Source: Streptomyces wedmorensis
GTDB taxonomy: Bacteria; Actinomycetota; Actinomycetes; Streptomycetales; Streptomycetaceae
Assembly (NCBI RefSeq): GCF_000716445.1
Contig: NZ_JNWK01000016.1
Location: forward strand, 55,112-119,111
Direction: 5' to 3'
Length of the DNA: 64,000 nt
A program made the position numbers and the translations under genes. The notes under the pieces are model-generated. The model searched no databases. It was not told where the DNA came from and saw nothing but the letters and a program-made list of their open reading frames with translations. Positions 1 to 8,407 of this stretch are shown piece after piece (positions within the stretch are counted from its first letter, which is position 1; the number at the start of each line of letters is the position of its first letter).

Positions 1-429
1 GACGAACACCGCCCCGTCCTCCACCAGGTGGCCCGCACGGCCGTCCGGCTGCGCGGGGCGGCCGAGCCGGACGCCCTGGCCGAAGCGCTCACCACGCTCG
101 CGGCCCTCGGCCTCGCCGAGGACCTCGTCCGCCGTCGCCCGGGCGCGCTGTCCGGCGGCGAACTCCAGCGCGCCGCCCTCGCCCGGGCCCTGCTCGCCAG
201 GCCCCGCGTGCTGATCTGCGACGAGATCACCTCCGGCCTCGACACGGTCACCCGCAAGGGGATCCTCGACACGCTCGCGGCCCTCGTGCGCGACCGCGGC
301 GACCTGTCCCTGGTGCTGATCACGCACGACCCGGCCACCGCCGCGCTCGCCGGCCGCGTCGTCGTACTGGACGCCGGCGAACCGGTCGAGGAGGAGGCGC
401 CGGCGCGCCGGGTCATGACGGGCGCGTGA
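1..429 (+). CDS. ABC transporter ATP-binding protein, C-terminal part (cut by window edge)
   Basis: The reading frame is open from base 1, so the gene begins upstream of the window. The visible 142 residues are the second half of an ABC ATPase. They contain the signature LSGGELQRAALARALL, the Walker B stretch VLICDEITSGLD and the H-loop LITHD. The resemblance is to oligopeptide/nickel (Dpp/Opp/Nik) importer ATPases, inferred from the QRAALARAL and DEITSGLD style. It energises uptake at the cytoplasmic membrane. The substrate cannot be read from this fragment. It converges on the fadE33-like gene and shows no link to the steroid genes. Confidence 0.85.
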   Translation, partial: DEHRPVLHQVARTAVRLRGAAEPDALAEALTTLAALGLAEDLVRRRPGALSGGELQRAALARALLARPRVLICDEITSGLDTVTRKGILDTLAALVRDRGDLSLVLITHDPATAALAGRVVVLDAGEPVEEEAPARRVMTGA

Positions 430-507
430 CCCGTAGCCGTGCTCCTGGAGGCGGAGCTCCGGGAGACGGTCGCCCACGAGGTCGCCATGGCCGCGGACCG
501 CGGACGG

Positions 508-1581
508 TCAGGCCGCCGGCAGGCCGAGGCCGGCCGCCAGACGGGCGCGGTGCCAGGCGGGCGGGCCGAAGAGACGGGCGGAGCCGTGGGCGCGTTTGAA
601 GTACCGGTGGGCGTCGTGCTCCCAGGTGATGCCGATGCCGCCGTGGAGTTGGATCATCTCGCCGGCCACCGCGGAGAACGCCTCCGAGCAGGCCGACTTG
701 GCGGCGGCGGCGAGGCGGGGCAGCTCCGGGGTGCCCTCGGCGGCGGCGAAGGACGCGCCGAGGGCGGCCGAGCGGGCGGACTCGACCAGCACGTACGCGT
801 CGGCGAGACGGTGCTTGACCGCCTGGAAGGATCCGATGGGGCGGCCGAACTGGATCCGCTCCCCGGCGTAGGCGAGCGTGATCTCCAGACAGCGCGAGGC
901 GGCGCCGACCTGTTCGGCGGCGAGCGCCGTGCAGGCCAGGTCCAGGACGTGCGCCAGCACCCGGTGGCCGCAGCCCTCGGCTCCGACGAGCCGGCCCTCG
1001 GCGCCGGTGAGCACGACGCGCGCCTGAGCCCGCGTGGAGTCCATCGTCACGGATGCCTCGCGGTCCACGCCCGGGCCGTCGGCGGACACCTCGAAGAGGG
1101 AGACCCCCGCTTCCGAACGGGCCGCCACGAGCAGGAGGCCGGCCTGCGCGCCGTCGAGCACGTGCTCCTTGGCACCGGTGATCCGCCAGGTCCCCCCGGG
1201 ACCGGGGGCGGCCTCGGCCCGTACCTCGGACGGGTCCCAGGAGCCGTGCTCCGCCCACGCGAGGGTGCCCACCACGTCACCCGAGGCGAGTCCCGGCAGG
1301 AGGCGGGCGCACGCCGCGTCGTCGCCGGACGCGAGCAGCGTCCGCACCGCGAGCACCGCGGAGCCGAGGTACGGGACGGGGCTCAGCTCGCGGCCCAGTT
1401 CCTCCATCACCACGGCGACCTCCAGGGCCCCGCACCCGGCGCCGCCGTACTCCTCGGGGACGGCGAGCCCCGCGACGCCGATCTGCCGGGTCAGCGGCCG
1501 CCAGGCCGCGTCCCCCGGACGGCGCCCGAGCACGGCCCGCACGGCGGACCGCAGTTCTTCCTGTTCCTCCGTCGGTCTCAC
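508..1581 (-). CDS. Acyl-CoA dehydrogenase subunit, FadE33-like
   Basis: An acyl-CoA dehydrogenase of 357 residues. It has the N-terminal helical domain, a middle beta domain and a C-terminal helical domain with AYAGERIQFGRPIGSFQAVKHRLAD followed by LHGGIGITWEHD. The length is typical of the shorter partner in heteromeric steroid acyl-CoA dehydrogenases. It is the last gene of a four-gene operon whose order matches mycobacterial fadE31-fadE32-fadE33, where FadE dehydrogenases act on C/D-ring CoA thioesters. The GTG start at 1581 is chosen because the protein begins with a normal ACAD N-terminus (RPTEEQEELRSAVR) 28 bases after the previous stop. The longer open frame upstream lies over the next gene and is out-of-frame sequence. 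Exact substrate is inferred from context. Confidence 0.85.
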   Translation of the reverse strand: MRPTEEQEELRSAVRAVLGRRPGDAAWRPLTRQIGVAGLAVPEEYGGAGCGALEVAVVMEELGRELSPVPYLGSAVLAVRTLLASGDDAACARLLPGLASGDVVGTLAWAEHGSWDPSEVRAEAAPGPGGTWRITGAKEHVLDGAQAGLLLVAARSEAGVSLFEVSADGPGVDREASVTMDSTRAQARVVLTGAEGRLVGAEGCGHRVLAHVLDLACTALAAEQVGAASRCLEITLAYAGERIQFGRPIGSFQAVKHRLADAYVLVESARSAALGASFAAAEGTPELPRLAAAAKSACSEAFSAVAGEMIQLHGGIGITWEHDAHRYFKRAHGSARLFGPPAWHRARLAAGLGLPAA

Positions 1582-1609
1582 GCTGCTGCTCCTCTCGGGT
1601 CGGGCGGGT

Positions 1610-2596
1610 TCAGGAGGCGAGGACGCGGGCGCGGCAGGCCGCGGGCGTGCCCCAGGCGTCGCGGAGGGGACGCGCTTTGCGGATCCACAGGGCGAGGTCC
1701 AGCTCCTCCGTGTAGCCGACGGCTCCGTGGAGCTGCAGGGCGGTGCGGGCGGCGGCGTACGCGGCCTCGCCCGCCGTGACCTTCGCCGCGGCGATCTCGG
1801 CGGAGCGGTGGTCCGCTCCCTCCGCCAGGGCCAGGGCGGCGGAGTGGAGCAGCGGCCGGGCGAACTCCAGGGCGATGAGCGTGTCGGCGAGACGGTGCTT
1901 GACCGCCTGGAAGGAGCCGATGGCGACGCCGAACTGGCGGCGCTGTCCGACGTACTCGACGGTCCGGTCGAGGAGGGCACGGCCGAGGCCGAGGCATTGC
2001 GCGGCGGTGGCGAGGGCGGCGACCTCGGCGGCGTGCGCGGTCGCGGCGGTCACCGCCGGGCCCTTCGCCAGGACGGTTCCGCCGAGCGGGCGGGCCAGTC
2101 GGCGAGCCGGGTCGGCCGAGGGCTGTACGGGCCCGGCGGCTTCCGCCAGTCGTACGGTGTCGCCCTCGACGAGGAGCACGGCGTCGGCGGCGTCCGCGTC
2201 CAGGGCGTAGGGCCCGCCGAGCGCCGGCACGCACAGCGAGACGACCGCCTTGCCGGTGGCGATCTGCGGCAGCAGCGCGGTGGCACCGGTGTCGCCCAGC
2301 GCGTCGAGGAGCGCGGCCGCCGCGACCGTCTCCACCAGCGGCCCCGGCACGGCGTGGCGGCCCAACTCGGTGAAGGCGACGGTCGTCTCGACCGGCAGGG
2401 GGCCCAGGCCGTCGTGCCGTTCCGGTACGGCGAGGGCGAAGACGCCCGCCTCCGCCAGCCGCGTCCACAGCTCACGGCCGGGCGTGGTGTCGCCGGCCGC
2501 CCAGGCCCGTACGGCCCCGGGGGTGTCGGCCGCCGTGAGCATGCCGTCGAGGGAGCGGGCGAACTCCCGCTGCTCGTCGTCGAGGAGGAACCGCAT
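1610..2596 (-). CDS. Acyl-CoA dehydrogenase subunit, FadE32-like
   Basis: An acyl-CoA dehydrogenase-like protein of 328 residues, starting MRFLLDDEQREFARSLDGML and containing VEYVGQRRQFGVAIGSFQAVKHRLAD and ALQLHGAVGYTEELDLALW. It is short for a full ACAD (about 380-390) and fits a partner subunit of an alpha2beta2 enzyme. In steroid-degrading actinobacteria such pairs (ChsE and IpdE type) share one FAD site between subunits; I infer pairing with the fadE31- or fadE33-like product. Its start overlaps the preceding stop by one base (TGATG), so translation is probably coupled. Its own frame stays open upstream but over another gene; the ATG at 2596 is the biological start. Confidence 0.84.
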   Translation of the reverse strand: MRFLLDDEQREFARSLDGMLTAADTPGAVRAWAAGDTTPGRELWTRLAEAGVFALAVPERHDGLGPLPVETTVAFTELGRHAVPGPLVETVAAAALLDALGDTGATALLPQIATGKAVVSLCVPALGGPYALDADAADAVLLVEGDTVRLAEAAGPVQPSADPARRLARPLGGTVLAKGPAVTAATAHAAEVAALATAAQCLGLGRALLDRTVEYVGQRRQFGVAIGSFQAVKHRLADTLIALEFARPLLHSAALALAEGADHRSAEIAAAKVTAGEAAYAAARTALQLHGAVGYTEELDLALWIRKARPLRDAWGTPAACRARVLAS

Positions 2597-3765
2597 CACC
2601 GGCGTCCCTTCGGGAGGCCGAGCAGCCGCTCGGCGATGATGTCGCGCTGGATCTCGTTGGTGCCGGCGTAGACGGGCCCGGCGAGGGAGAAGGTGTGTCC
2701 TTCGGCCCAGCCGCCGTGCGCGGGCGCGTCGGCTGCCTCGTCGGACAGTTCGCCGTACGGTCCGAGGAGGTCGAGGGCGGTCTCGTGGAGCGCGATGTCG
2801 AGCTCGGACCAGAAGACCTTGTTGAGGCTGGACTCGGCGCCGATCGTGCCTCCGGCGGCGATCCGTGAGGCGTTGGCGTAGGTGAACAGCCGGTAGGCGC
2901 GGGCTCCGACGACCGCGTCGGCGACCCGGTCGCGCAGGGCGGTGTCGGCCGGGTCGGCGTTCTCCCGCCACAGGGCGGTGAGGCGCTCGGCGGCGGCCGT
3001 GAACCGGCCCGGGCTGCGCAGGGTCAGCCCCCGCTCGTTGCCCGCGGTGCTCATCGCTACCCGCCAGCCCTGTCCCGGCGCGCCGATCACGTCCTCGTCG
3101 GGCACGAAGACGTCGTCGAGGAAGAGCTCGGCGAAGGCGGGCTTGCCGTCGAGACGTCCGATGGGGCGTACGGTCACGCCGTCGGCGCCCAGCGGGAACA
3201 TCAGGTACGTCAGACCCTGGTGCGGCCTCGCGGTGTCGGGGTCGCTGCGGAACAGGCCGAAGGCACGGTCGGCGAAGGCCGCCCGGGACGACCAGGTCTT
3301 CTGGCCGTTCAGGAGCCAGCCGCCGTCGGTCCGGCGGGCGGTGGAGCGCAGCGAGGCGAGGTCGGAGCCGGACTCGGGCTCGGACCAGGCCTGGGCCCAG
3401 ATGACCTCGCCGCTCGCCATGGAGGGCAGGACGCGGGCTCGCTGTTCGTCCGTGCCGTGCTCGAAGAGGGTGGGGGCGAGGAGGTTGATGCCGTTCTGGC
3501 TGACCCGGCCGGGGGCGCCGGCGGCGTAGTACTCCTCCTCGTGGATCAGCCACTGGAGGATCGACGCGCCCCGGCCGCCGTACTCCTCGGGCCAGGAGAC
3601 CGCCGACCAGCGGTCGGCGAACAGGGTCCGCTCCCATTCCCGGTGGGCGGCGAAGCCCTCCTCCGTCTCCAGGGAGGGCAGGGGAGTGGCGGGCACGTGC
3701 GCGGCGAGCCAGGTGCGGGCCTCGGCCCGGAAGGCGTCCTCCGCCGCGGAGAAGTCGAGGTCCAT
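2596..3765 (-). CDS. Acyl-CoA dehydrogenase, FadE31-like
   Basis: A full-length acyl-CoA dehydrogenase (389 residues). Visible marks are SWPEEYGGRGAS near residue 60, AWSEPESGSDLASLRSTA for FAD/substrate contacts, and the C-terminal VYAGTNEIQRDIIAERLLGLPK. It is the large-type member of the FadE31-FadE32-FadE33 set, second in an operon led by a crotonase gene. In the known C/D-ring pathway these enzymes introduce double bonds into propanoyl or ring-opened CoA thioesters; which step this one takes is not visible. ATG at 3765 lies 1 base before the stop of the upstream crotonase gene on the minus strand. Confidence 0.87.
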   Translation of the reverse strand: MDLDFSAAEDAFRAEARTWLAAHVPATPLPSLETEEGFAAHREWERTLFADRWSAVSWPEEYGGRGASILQWLIHEEEYYAAGAPGRVSQNGINLLAPTLFEHGTDEQRARVLPSMASGEVIWAQAWSEPESGSDLASLRSTARRTDGGWLLNGQKTWSSRAAFADRAFGLFRSDPDTARPHQGLTYLMFPLGADGVTVRPIGRLDGKPAFAELFLDDVFVPDEDVIGAPGQGWRVAMSTAGNERGLTLRSPGRFTAAAERLTALWRENADPADTALRDRVADAVVGARAYRLFTYANASRIAAGGTIGAESSLNKVFWSELDIALHETALDLLGPYGELSDEAADAPAHGGWAEGHTFSLAGPVYAGTNEIQRDIIAERLLGLPKGRR

Positions 3766-3766
3766 G

Positions 3767-4624
3767 TCAGGCTCCTGCCGCCTTCATCGAGCGTATGTCC
3801 ATGCCGCCCAGCGAGTCGGGGGCGGTCTCGGCGTTGTGCGCGTGCGCGAGGTGGTGGAGGCCGAAGACCGAGTCGATGCCGGTGTGCAGGCCCTGCAGGT
3901 CCTCGGCCTGGTTGACGGCGCGCTTGGCCAGGGCCAGGCCCATGCGGGGCATCTCGGCGATCCTGGTCGCCAACTCCATGGTCCGTTGGGTCAGTTCCGC
4001 GGTCGGGACGACCCGGTTGACCATGCCGACCTCGTACGCGCGCCGGGCGCCCATGCGGTCGCCGGTGTAGAGGAACTCCTTGGCGACGCGCGGGGGCATC
4101 ACCCAGGGGTGGGCGAAGTACTCGACGCCCGGGATGCCCATGCGCACCACCGGGTCGGCGAAGAAGGCGTCCTCGGCGGCGACGATGAGGTCGCACACCC
4201 ACGCGAGCATCAGGCCGCCCGCGACGCAGGCCCCCTGCACGGACGCGACCATCGGCTTGGGCAGTTCGCGCCAGCGCCGGCACATGCCGAGGTAGACCTC
4301 GGACTCGCGGGCGAAGCGGCTCTCCGCGCCGCGCTTGTCCGAGTGGTCCCACCAGAGGCCGGCCTTGCGGTCGAACGGCAGGTGCGCGTCCCGTTCGGGG
4401 GTGCCGATGTCGTGGCCGGCGGAGAAGTGCCTCCCCGCTCCGGCGAGCACGACGACCTTGACCTCGTCGTCGTCGGCCGCGCGGTAGAAGGCGCGGTCGA
4501 GGGCGTACGTCATCGCGGAGTTCTGGGCGTTGCGGTAATCGGGCCGGTCCATGGTGACCACGGCCACGGGGCCGAGGCGTTCGTAGCGGACCGGCGGCGT
4601 GGACGCGGTGCGGGCAGCGGACAT
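3767..4624 (-). CDS. Crotonase-fold protein lacking both canonical catalytic glutamates
   Basis: A 285-residue enoyl-CoA hydratase/isomerase superfamily member. The oxyanion-hole regions are visible as GAGRHFSAGHDIG and QGACVAGGLMLAWVCDL. At the two positions where classical hydratases carry glutamate it appears to have Met (GGLMLA instead of GGGCELA) and Val (ADPVVRMG instead of the PEI motif). It may therefore not be a simple hydratase; hydrolase, lyase or isomerase chemistry is possible. It heads the fadE31-32-33 operon and is divergent from fadE30 across only 45 bases that hold a KstR2-type operator. The start at 4624 gives MSAARTASTPP, just before the fold begins at VRYERLG. Confidence 0.82.
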   Translation of the reverse strand: MSAARTASTPPVRYERLGPVAVVTMDRPDYRNAQNSAMTYALDRAFYRAADDDEVKVVVLAGAGRHFSAGHDIGTPERDAHLPFDRKAGLWWDHSDKRGAESRFARESEVYLGMCRRWRELPKPMVASVQGACVAGGLMLAWVCDLIVAAEDAFFADPVVRMGIPGVEYFAHPWVMPPRVAKEFLYTGDRMGARRAYEVGMVNRVVPTAELTQRTMELATRIAEMPRMGLALAKRAVNQAEDLQGLHTGIDSVFGLHHLAHAHNAETAPDSLGGMDIRSMKAAGA

Positions 4625-4636
4625 CCGCCCTCCTTC

Positions 4637-4656
4637 CCTAACAAGTGTTTGGTAGG
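4637..4656. promoter_or_regulatory. TetR-type operator, KstR2-like, in a 45-bp divergent promoter
   Basis: CCTAACAAGTGTTTGGTAGG is an imperfect palindrome (CCTA-N-CAA, then TTG-N-TAGG). It sits midway between the divergent start codons at 4624 and 4670. It fits the published KstR2 consensus AnCAAGnnCTTGnT at all but one defined position (from memory). A nearly identical element is at 12592-12611. With only 45 bases for two promoters, transcripts are likely leaderless or have very short leaders, and one bound dimer should repress both operons. Confidence 0.75.
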
Positions 4657-4669
4657 TTAACGTACGGCC

Positions 4670-5836
4670 ATGAGCAACGTCGAGGAGTTCCGCAGAGAGG
4701 TCCGCAGCTGGCTGCGCTCCCACCTCACGGGCGAGTTCGCAGCCCTGCGCGGGCGCGGCGGACCCGGACGGGAACACGAGGCGCACGCCGAACGCCTCGC
4801 CTGGGAACGGCACATGGCCGCCGACGGATGGACCTGCGTCGGCTGGCCCAAGGAGTACGGCGGACGGGGCGCGACCCTCGAACAGCAGGTCGCCTTCCAC
4901 GAGGAGTACGCCCTCGCCGACGCCCCCGCCCGCGTCAACCACATCGGCGAACAGCTCCTCGGCCCCACCCTCATCGCCTTCGGCACCCCCGAACAGCGCG
5001 AGCGGTTCCTCCCGCCGATCGTCGCCGCCGAGGAACTGTGGTGCCAGGGCTACTCGGAGCCGGACGCCGGCTCCGACCTGGCCAACGTCCGCACCCGCGC
5101 CGAACGGGACGGCGACCAGTGGGTGGTCACCGGACAGAAGGTGTGGACCTCGCTCGCGCACGAAGCCGACTGGTGCTTCGTCGTCGCCCGCACCGAGCCC
5201 GGATCGACCCGACACCAGGGCCTGTCCTACCTCCTCGTCCCCCTCCGCGGGCCCGGCGTCGAGATCAGGCCCATCGTCCAGCTGACCGGGACCTCGGAGT
5301 TCAACGAGGTCTTCTTCGACGGCGCCCGCACCCACGCCTCCCACCTCGTCGGCGCCCCCGGCGACGGCTGGAGGGTGGCCATGGCCACCCTCGGCTTCGA
5401 GCGGGGCGTCTCCACCCTCGGCCAGCAGGTCGGCTTCCGCCGCGAGCTGGAGTCCGTCATCGCACTCGCCCGGCGCAACGGCGCCGCCGCCGACCCGCTG
5501 ATCCGCGACCGGATCGCCCGCGCCTGGATCGGCCTGGAGACCATCCGGTTCAACGCGCTCCGCATGCTCGGCGGAGTCGCCGCCGGGGCCCCCGGCCCCG
5601 AGGCGTCCATCGGGAAGATCTTCTGGGCCACCTGGCACAGGGAACTCGGCGAACTCGCCATGGACGTCTGCGGCGCCGACGGCATGCTCGCCGCCGGCGA
5701 GCCGTACGACCTCACCGACTGGCAGCGGCTGTACCTGTTCTCCCGCTCCGACACCATCTACGCCGGCTCCAACGAGATCCAGCGGAACATCATCGCCGAG
5801 CGCGTCCTCGGCCTGCCCAAGGAGGTCCGCCCGTGA
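4670..5836 (+). CDS. fadE30: Acyl-CoA dehydrogenase, FadE30-like
   Basis: A full-length acyl-CoA dehydrogenase of 388 residues with GWPKEYGGRGATLEQQ, GYSEPDAGSDLANVRTRA and the C-terminal TIYAGSNEIQRNIIAERVLGLPK. It is first in the operon fadE30-ipdF-kstR2-fadA6, the same gene neighbours as mycobacterial FadE30. There FadE30 is assigned to dehydrogenation of the C/D-ring propanoyl-CoA side chain (HIP-CoA series). The assignment rests on this synteny more than on sequence, because actinobacterial FadE proteins are numerous. The ATG is 13 bases after the operator at 4637-4656. Confidence 0.82.
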   Translation: MSNVEEFRREVRSWLRSHLTGEFAALRGRGGPGREHEAHAERLAWERHMAADGWTCVGWPKEYGGRGATLEQQVAFHEEYALADAPARVNHIGEQLLGPTLIAFGTPEQRERFLPPIVAAEELWCQGYSEPDAGSDLANVRTRAERDGDQWVVTGQKVWTSLAHEADWCFVVARTEPGSTRHQGLSYLLVPLRGPGVEIRPIVQLTGTSEFNEVFFDGARTHASHLVGAPGDGWRVAMATLGFERGVSTLGQQVGFRRELESVIALARRNGAAADPLIRDRIARAWIGLETIRFNALRMLGGVAAGAPGPEASIGKIFWATWHRELGELAMDVCGADGMLAAGEPYDLTDWQRLYLFSRSDTIYAGSNEIQRNIIAERVLGLPKEVRP

Positions 5837-6627
5837 CCACCCCGCACACGCCTCCGCCCTACGTACCGGGCCACGGCCTGCTCGCCGGCCGCACCGCCGT
5901 CGTCACCGCCGCCGCGGGCGCCGGCATCGGCGGCGCGACCGCCCGAAGGCTCCTGGAAGAAGGCGCGAAGGTCGTCCTCTCCGACGCCCACGCCCGCCGA
6001 CTGAAGGAATCCGAGGCCGAGCTGGCCGCGGAGTTCGGCGCCGGACGCGTCGCCGCCCTGCCCTGCGACGTCACCGACGAGACCCAGGTCGCCGCACTGC
6101 TCGACCTCGCCGTCGAGCGCCACGGACGCCTCGACGTCGTCGTCAACAACGCGGGCCTCGGCGGCACGGCCGACCTCGTCGACATGACCGACGAGCAGTG
6201 GGACAAGGTCCTCGACGTCACCCTCAACGGCACCTTCCGCTGTACCCGCGCCGCGCTGCGCCGCATGAAGGCCGCCGGCGCCGGGGGCGTCGTCGTCAAC
6301 AACGCCTCGGTGGTGGGCTGGCGGGCCCAGAAGGGCCAGGCCCACTACGCCGCGGCCAAGGCCGGCGTGATGGCCCTCACCCGCTGCGCCGCCCTGGAGG
6401 CCGCCGAGTACGGCGTACGGGTCAACGCCGTCTCCCCGAGCCTCGCCATGCACCCGCACCTGGTGAAGGTCACCACCCCCGAACTCCTGGAGGAACTGAC
6501 CTCCCGCGAGGCCTTCGGACGCCACGCCGAGCCGTGGGAGGTGGCCAACGTGATCGTCTTCCTGGCCAGCGGGTACTCCTCCTACCTGACGGGGGAGGTC
6601 CTCTCCGTCAGCAGCCAGCACCCGTGA
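5833..6627 (+). CDS. ipdF: SDR family dehydrogenase, IpdF-like (5-hydroxy C/D-ring CoA thioester oxidation)
   Basis: A 264-residue short-chain dehydrogenase. It has the nucleotide motif TAAAGAGIGGATAR, VNNAG at the strand-4 position, the serine region NNASVVGW, and the catalytic YAAAK. The GTG start at 5833 overlaps the fadE30 stop (GTGA), implying translational coupling. In mycobacteria IpdF, between fadE30 and kstR2, oxidises the 5-OH group of the C/D-ring CoA intermediate; the identical context supports that role. The C-terminus (SVSSQHP) lacks the usual DGG motif. Confidence 0.82.
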   Translation: MTTPHTPPPYVPGHGLLAGRTAVVTAAAGAGIGGATARRLLEEGAKVVLSDAHARRLKESEAELAAEFGAGRVAALPCDVTDETQVAALLDLAVERHGRLDVVVNNAGLGGTADLVDMTDEQWDKVLDVTLNGTFRCTRAALRRMKAAGAGGVVVNNASVVGWRAQKGQAHYAAAKAGVMALTRCAALEAAEYGVRVNAVSPSLAMHPHLVKVTTPELLEELTSREAFGRHAEPWEVANVIVFLASGYSSYLTGEVLSVSSQHP

Positions 6628-7247
6628 GACCGGCGCCGGAGCGGCGCCGCGAGATCCTGGACACGGCGGCCGAGGTGTTCGCCGCGCAGGGCTACGACGC
6701 CACCACCGTCCGCCGCATCGCCGACGCGGCCGGCCTGCTCGCGGGCAGCCTCTACTACCACTTCGACTCCAAGGAGTCGATGCTCGACGAGATCCTCCGC
6801 GCCTTCCTGGACGAGCTGTGGGCCCGGTACGACGCCGTGCTCGCCGCGCTGCTCGGCCCCAGGGAGACCCTGGAGGCCCTCGTCACCGAATCGTTCCGCG
6901 AGATCGACCGGCACCGCGCCGCCGTCGCCATCTACCAGAAGGAGTCCGGGCACCTGCGCGAGCAGCCGCGCTTCGGCTACCTCGCGGGCTCGCAACGCAG
7001 ATTCGAGGAGGCCTGGCTCACGACCCTGGAACGCGGCGCGGCCGCCGGGGTCTTCCGCACCGACCTCGACGTCCGGCTCACCTACCGCTTCGTGCGCGAC
7101 ACCGTCTGGGTCGCCGCGTCCTGGTACCGGCCGGGCGGACAGCACAGCCCGGAGGAGATCGCCCGCCAGTACCTGTCGATGGTGCTGGAGGGCGTCGCCC
7201 TCCGTGACGGACACCGGACGTACGAACGTCGCACGAAGAAGGAGTGA
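6624..7247 (+). CDS. kstR2: TetR family transcriptional repressor, KstR2-like
   Basis: A 207-residue TetR regulator. The helix-turn-helix occupies about residues 8-54 (RREILDTAAEVFAAQGYDAT, then TVRRIADAAGLLAGSLYYHF and DSKESMLDEIL). KstR2 represses the C/D-ring degradation genes and is released by the CoA thioester of HIP (known for mycobacteria and rhodococci). Identity is supported by its place between ipdF and fadA6 and by two KstR2-type operators at 4637-4656 and 12592-12611. The GTG start at 6624 overlaps the ipdF stop by four bases. It is in the operon it is expected to repress. Confidence 0.84.
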   Translation: MRPAPERRREILDTAAEVFAAQGYDATTVRRIADAAGLLAGSLYYHFDSKESMLDEILRAFLDELWARYDAVLAALLGPRETLEALVTESFREIDRHRAAVAIYQKESGHLREQPRFGYLAGSQRRFEEAWLTTLERGAAAGVFRTDLDVRLTYRFVRDTVWVAASWYRPGGQHSPEEIARQYLSMVLEGVALRDGHRTYERRTKKE

Positions 7248-7249
7248 CC

Positions 7250-8407
7250 ATGGCCGAGGCCTACATCGTCGAAGCGGTACGCACCCCCGTCGGCAGGCGG
7301 AACGGCGGACTGTCCGCCGTCCACCCGGCCGACCTCGGCGCCCATGTGCTGAAGGCGCTCATGGAGCGCTCGGGCGCCGACCCGGCCGCCGTCGAGGACG
7401 TCGTCTTCGGCTGCCTCGACACCGTCGGCCCGCAGGCCGGCGACATAGCCCGCACCGCCTGGCTGGCCGCCGGACTGCCCGAGGAGGTGCCCGGGACGAC
7501 CGTGGACCGGCAGTGCGGCTCCTCCCAGCAGGCCCTGCACTTCGCCGCGCAGGGCGTCCTGTCCGGCACCCAGGACCTCGTCGTGGCCGGCGGCGTGCAG
7601 AACATGTCGATGATCCCCATCGCCTTCGCCAGCCGCCAGGCCGCCGACCCGCTCGGCCTCACCGAGGGCCCGTACGTCGGCTCCGTCGGCTGGCGCGCCC
7701 GCTACGGCGACCAGCCCGTCAACCAGTTCCACGGCGCCGAACTCATCGCCGCCAAGTGGGGCATCTCTCGCCGCGACATGGAGGAGTTCGCCCTGCGCTC
7801 GCACCGGCGGGCCGCCCGCGCCATCGACGAGGGCCGCTTCGACCGGGAGATCGTCGCCTACGGGGACGTCACCACCGACGAGGGCCCCCGCCGCGACACC
7901 ACCCTGGAGAAGATGGCCGGCCTGAAGCCCGTGGTGGAGGGCGGCCGCATCACCGCCGCCGTGTCCTCGCAGGTCTCCGACGGCGCCTCGGCGATGCTCA
8001 TCGCCTCGGAACGCGCCGTACGGGAACACGGACTGACCCCGCGCGCCCGCGTCCACCACCTGTCCGTGCGCGGCGAGGACCCCATCCGCATGCTGTCCGC
8101 CCCCATCCCGGCGACGGCGTACGCCCTCAAGAAGGCCGGGATGACCCTCGACGACATCGACCTCGTCGAGATCAACGAGGCCTTCGCCCCCGTCGTCCTC
8201 GCCTGGCTGAAGGAGACCGGCGCCGACCCCGACAAGGTCAACGTCAACGGCGGCGCCATCGCCCTCGGCCACCCCCTCGGCGCGACCGGCACCAAGCTGA
8301 CCACCACCCTGCTCCACGAACTGGAGCGCACCGGCGGCCGCTACGGCCTCCAGACCATGTGCGAGGGCGGCGGTCAGGCGAACGTCACCGTCATCGAGCG
8401 TCTCTGA
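7250..8407 (+). CDS. fadA6: Thiolase, FadA6-like
   Basis: An acetyl-CoA acyltransferase-type thiolase of 385 residues. The nucleophilic cysteine is in DRQCGSSQQ (Cys89), the base in NGGAIALGHPLGATG, and the second cysteine in MCEGGGQAN. FadA6 in the KstR2 regulon makes the thiolytic cleavage late in C/D-ring degradation. The ATG at 7250 has a clear ribosome site (AAGAAGGAG) that overlaps the end of kstR2, so I prefer it to the GTG two codons earlier. Its 3' end overlaps the convergent VOC gene by 17 bases. Confidence 0.88.
   Translation: MAEAYIVEAVRTPVGRRNGGLSAVHPADLGAHVLKALMERSGADPAAVEDVVFGCLDTVGPQAGDIARTAWLAAGLPEEVPGTTVDRQCGSSQQALHFAAQGVLSGTQDLVVAGGVQNMSMIPIAFASRQAADPLGLTEGPYVGSVGWRARYGDQPVNQFHGAELIAAKWGISRRDMEEFALRSHRRAARAIDEGRFDREIVAYGDVTTDEGPRRDTTLEKMAGLKPVVEGGRITAAVSSQVSDGASAMLIASERAVREHGLTPRARVHHLSVRGEDPIRMLSAPIPATAYALKKAGMTLDDIDLVEINEAFAPVVLAWLKETGADPDKVNVNGGAIALGHPLGATGTKLTTTLLHELERTGGRYGLQTMCEGGGQANVTVIERL

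Noticed and set aside
4656..4668. KstR1-type site around GGTTAACG
   Set aside because: It does not make the TnnAACnnGTTnnA palindrome; only the KstR2-type element is convincing here.
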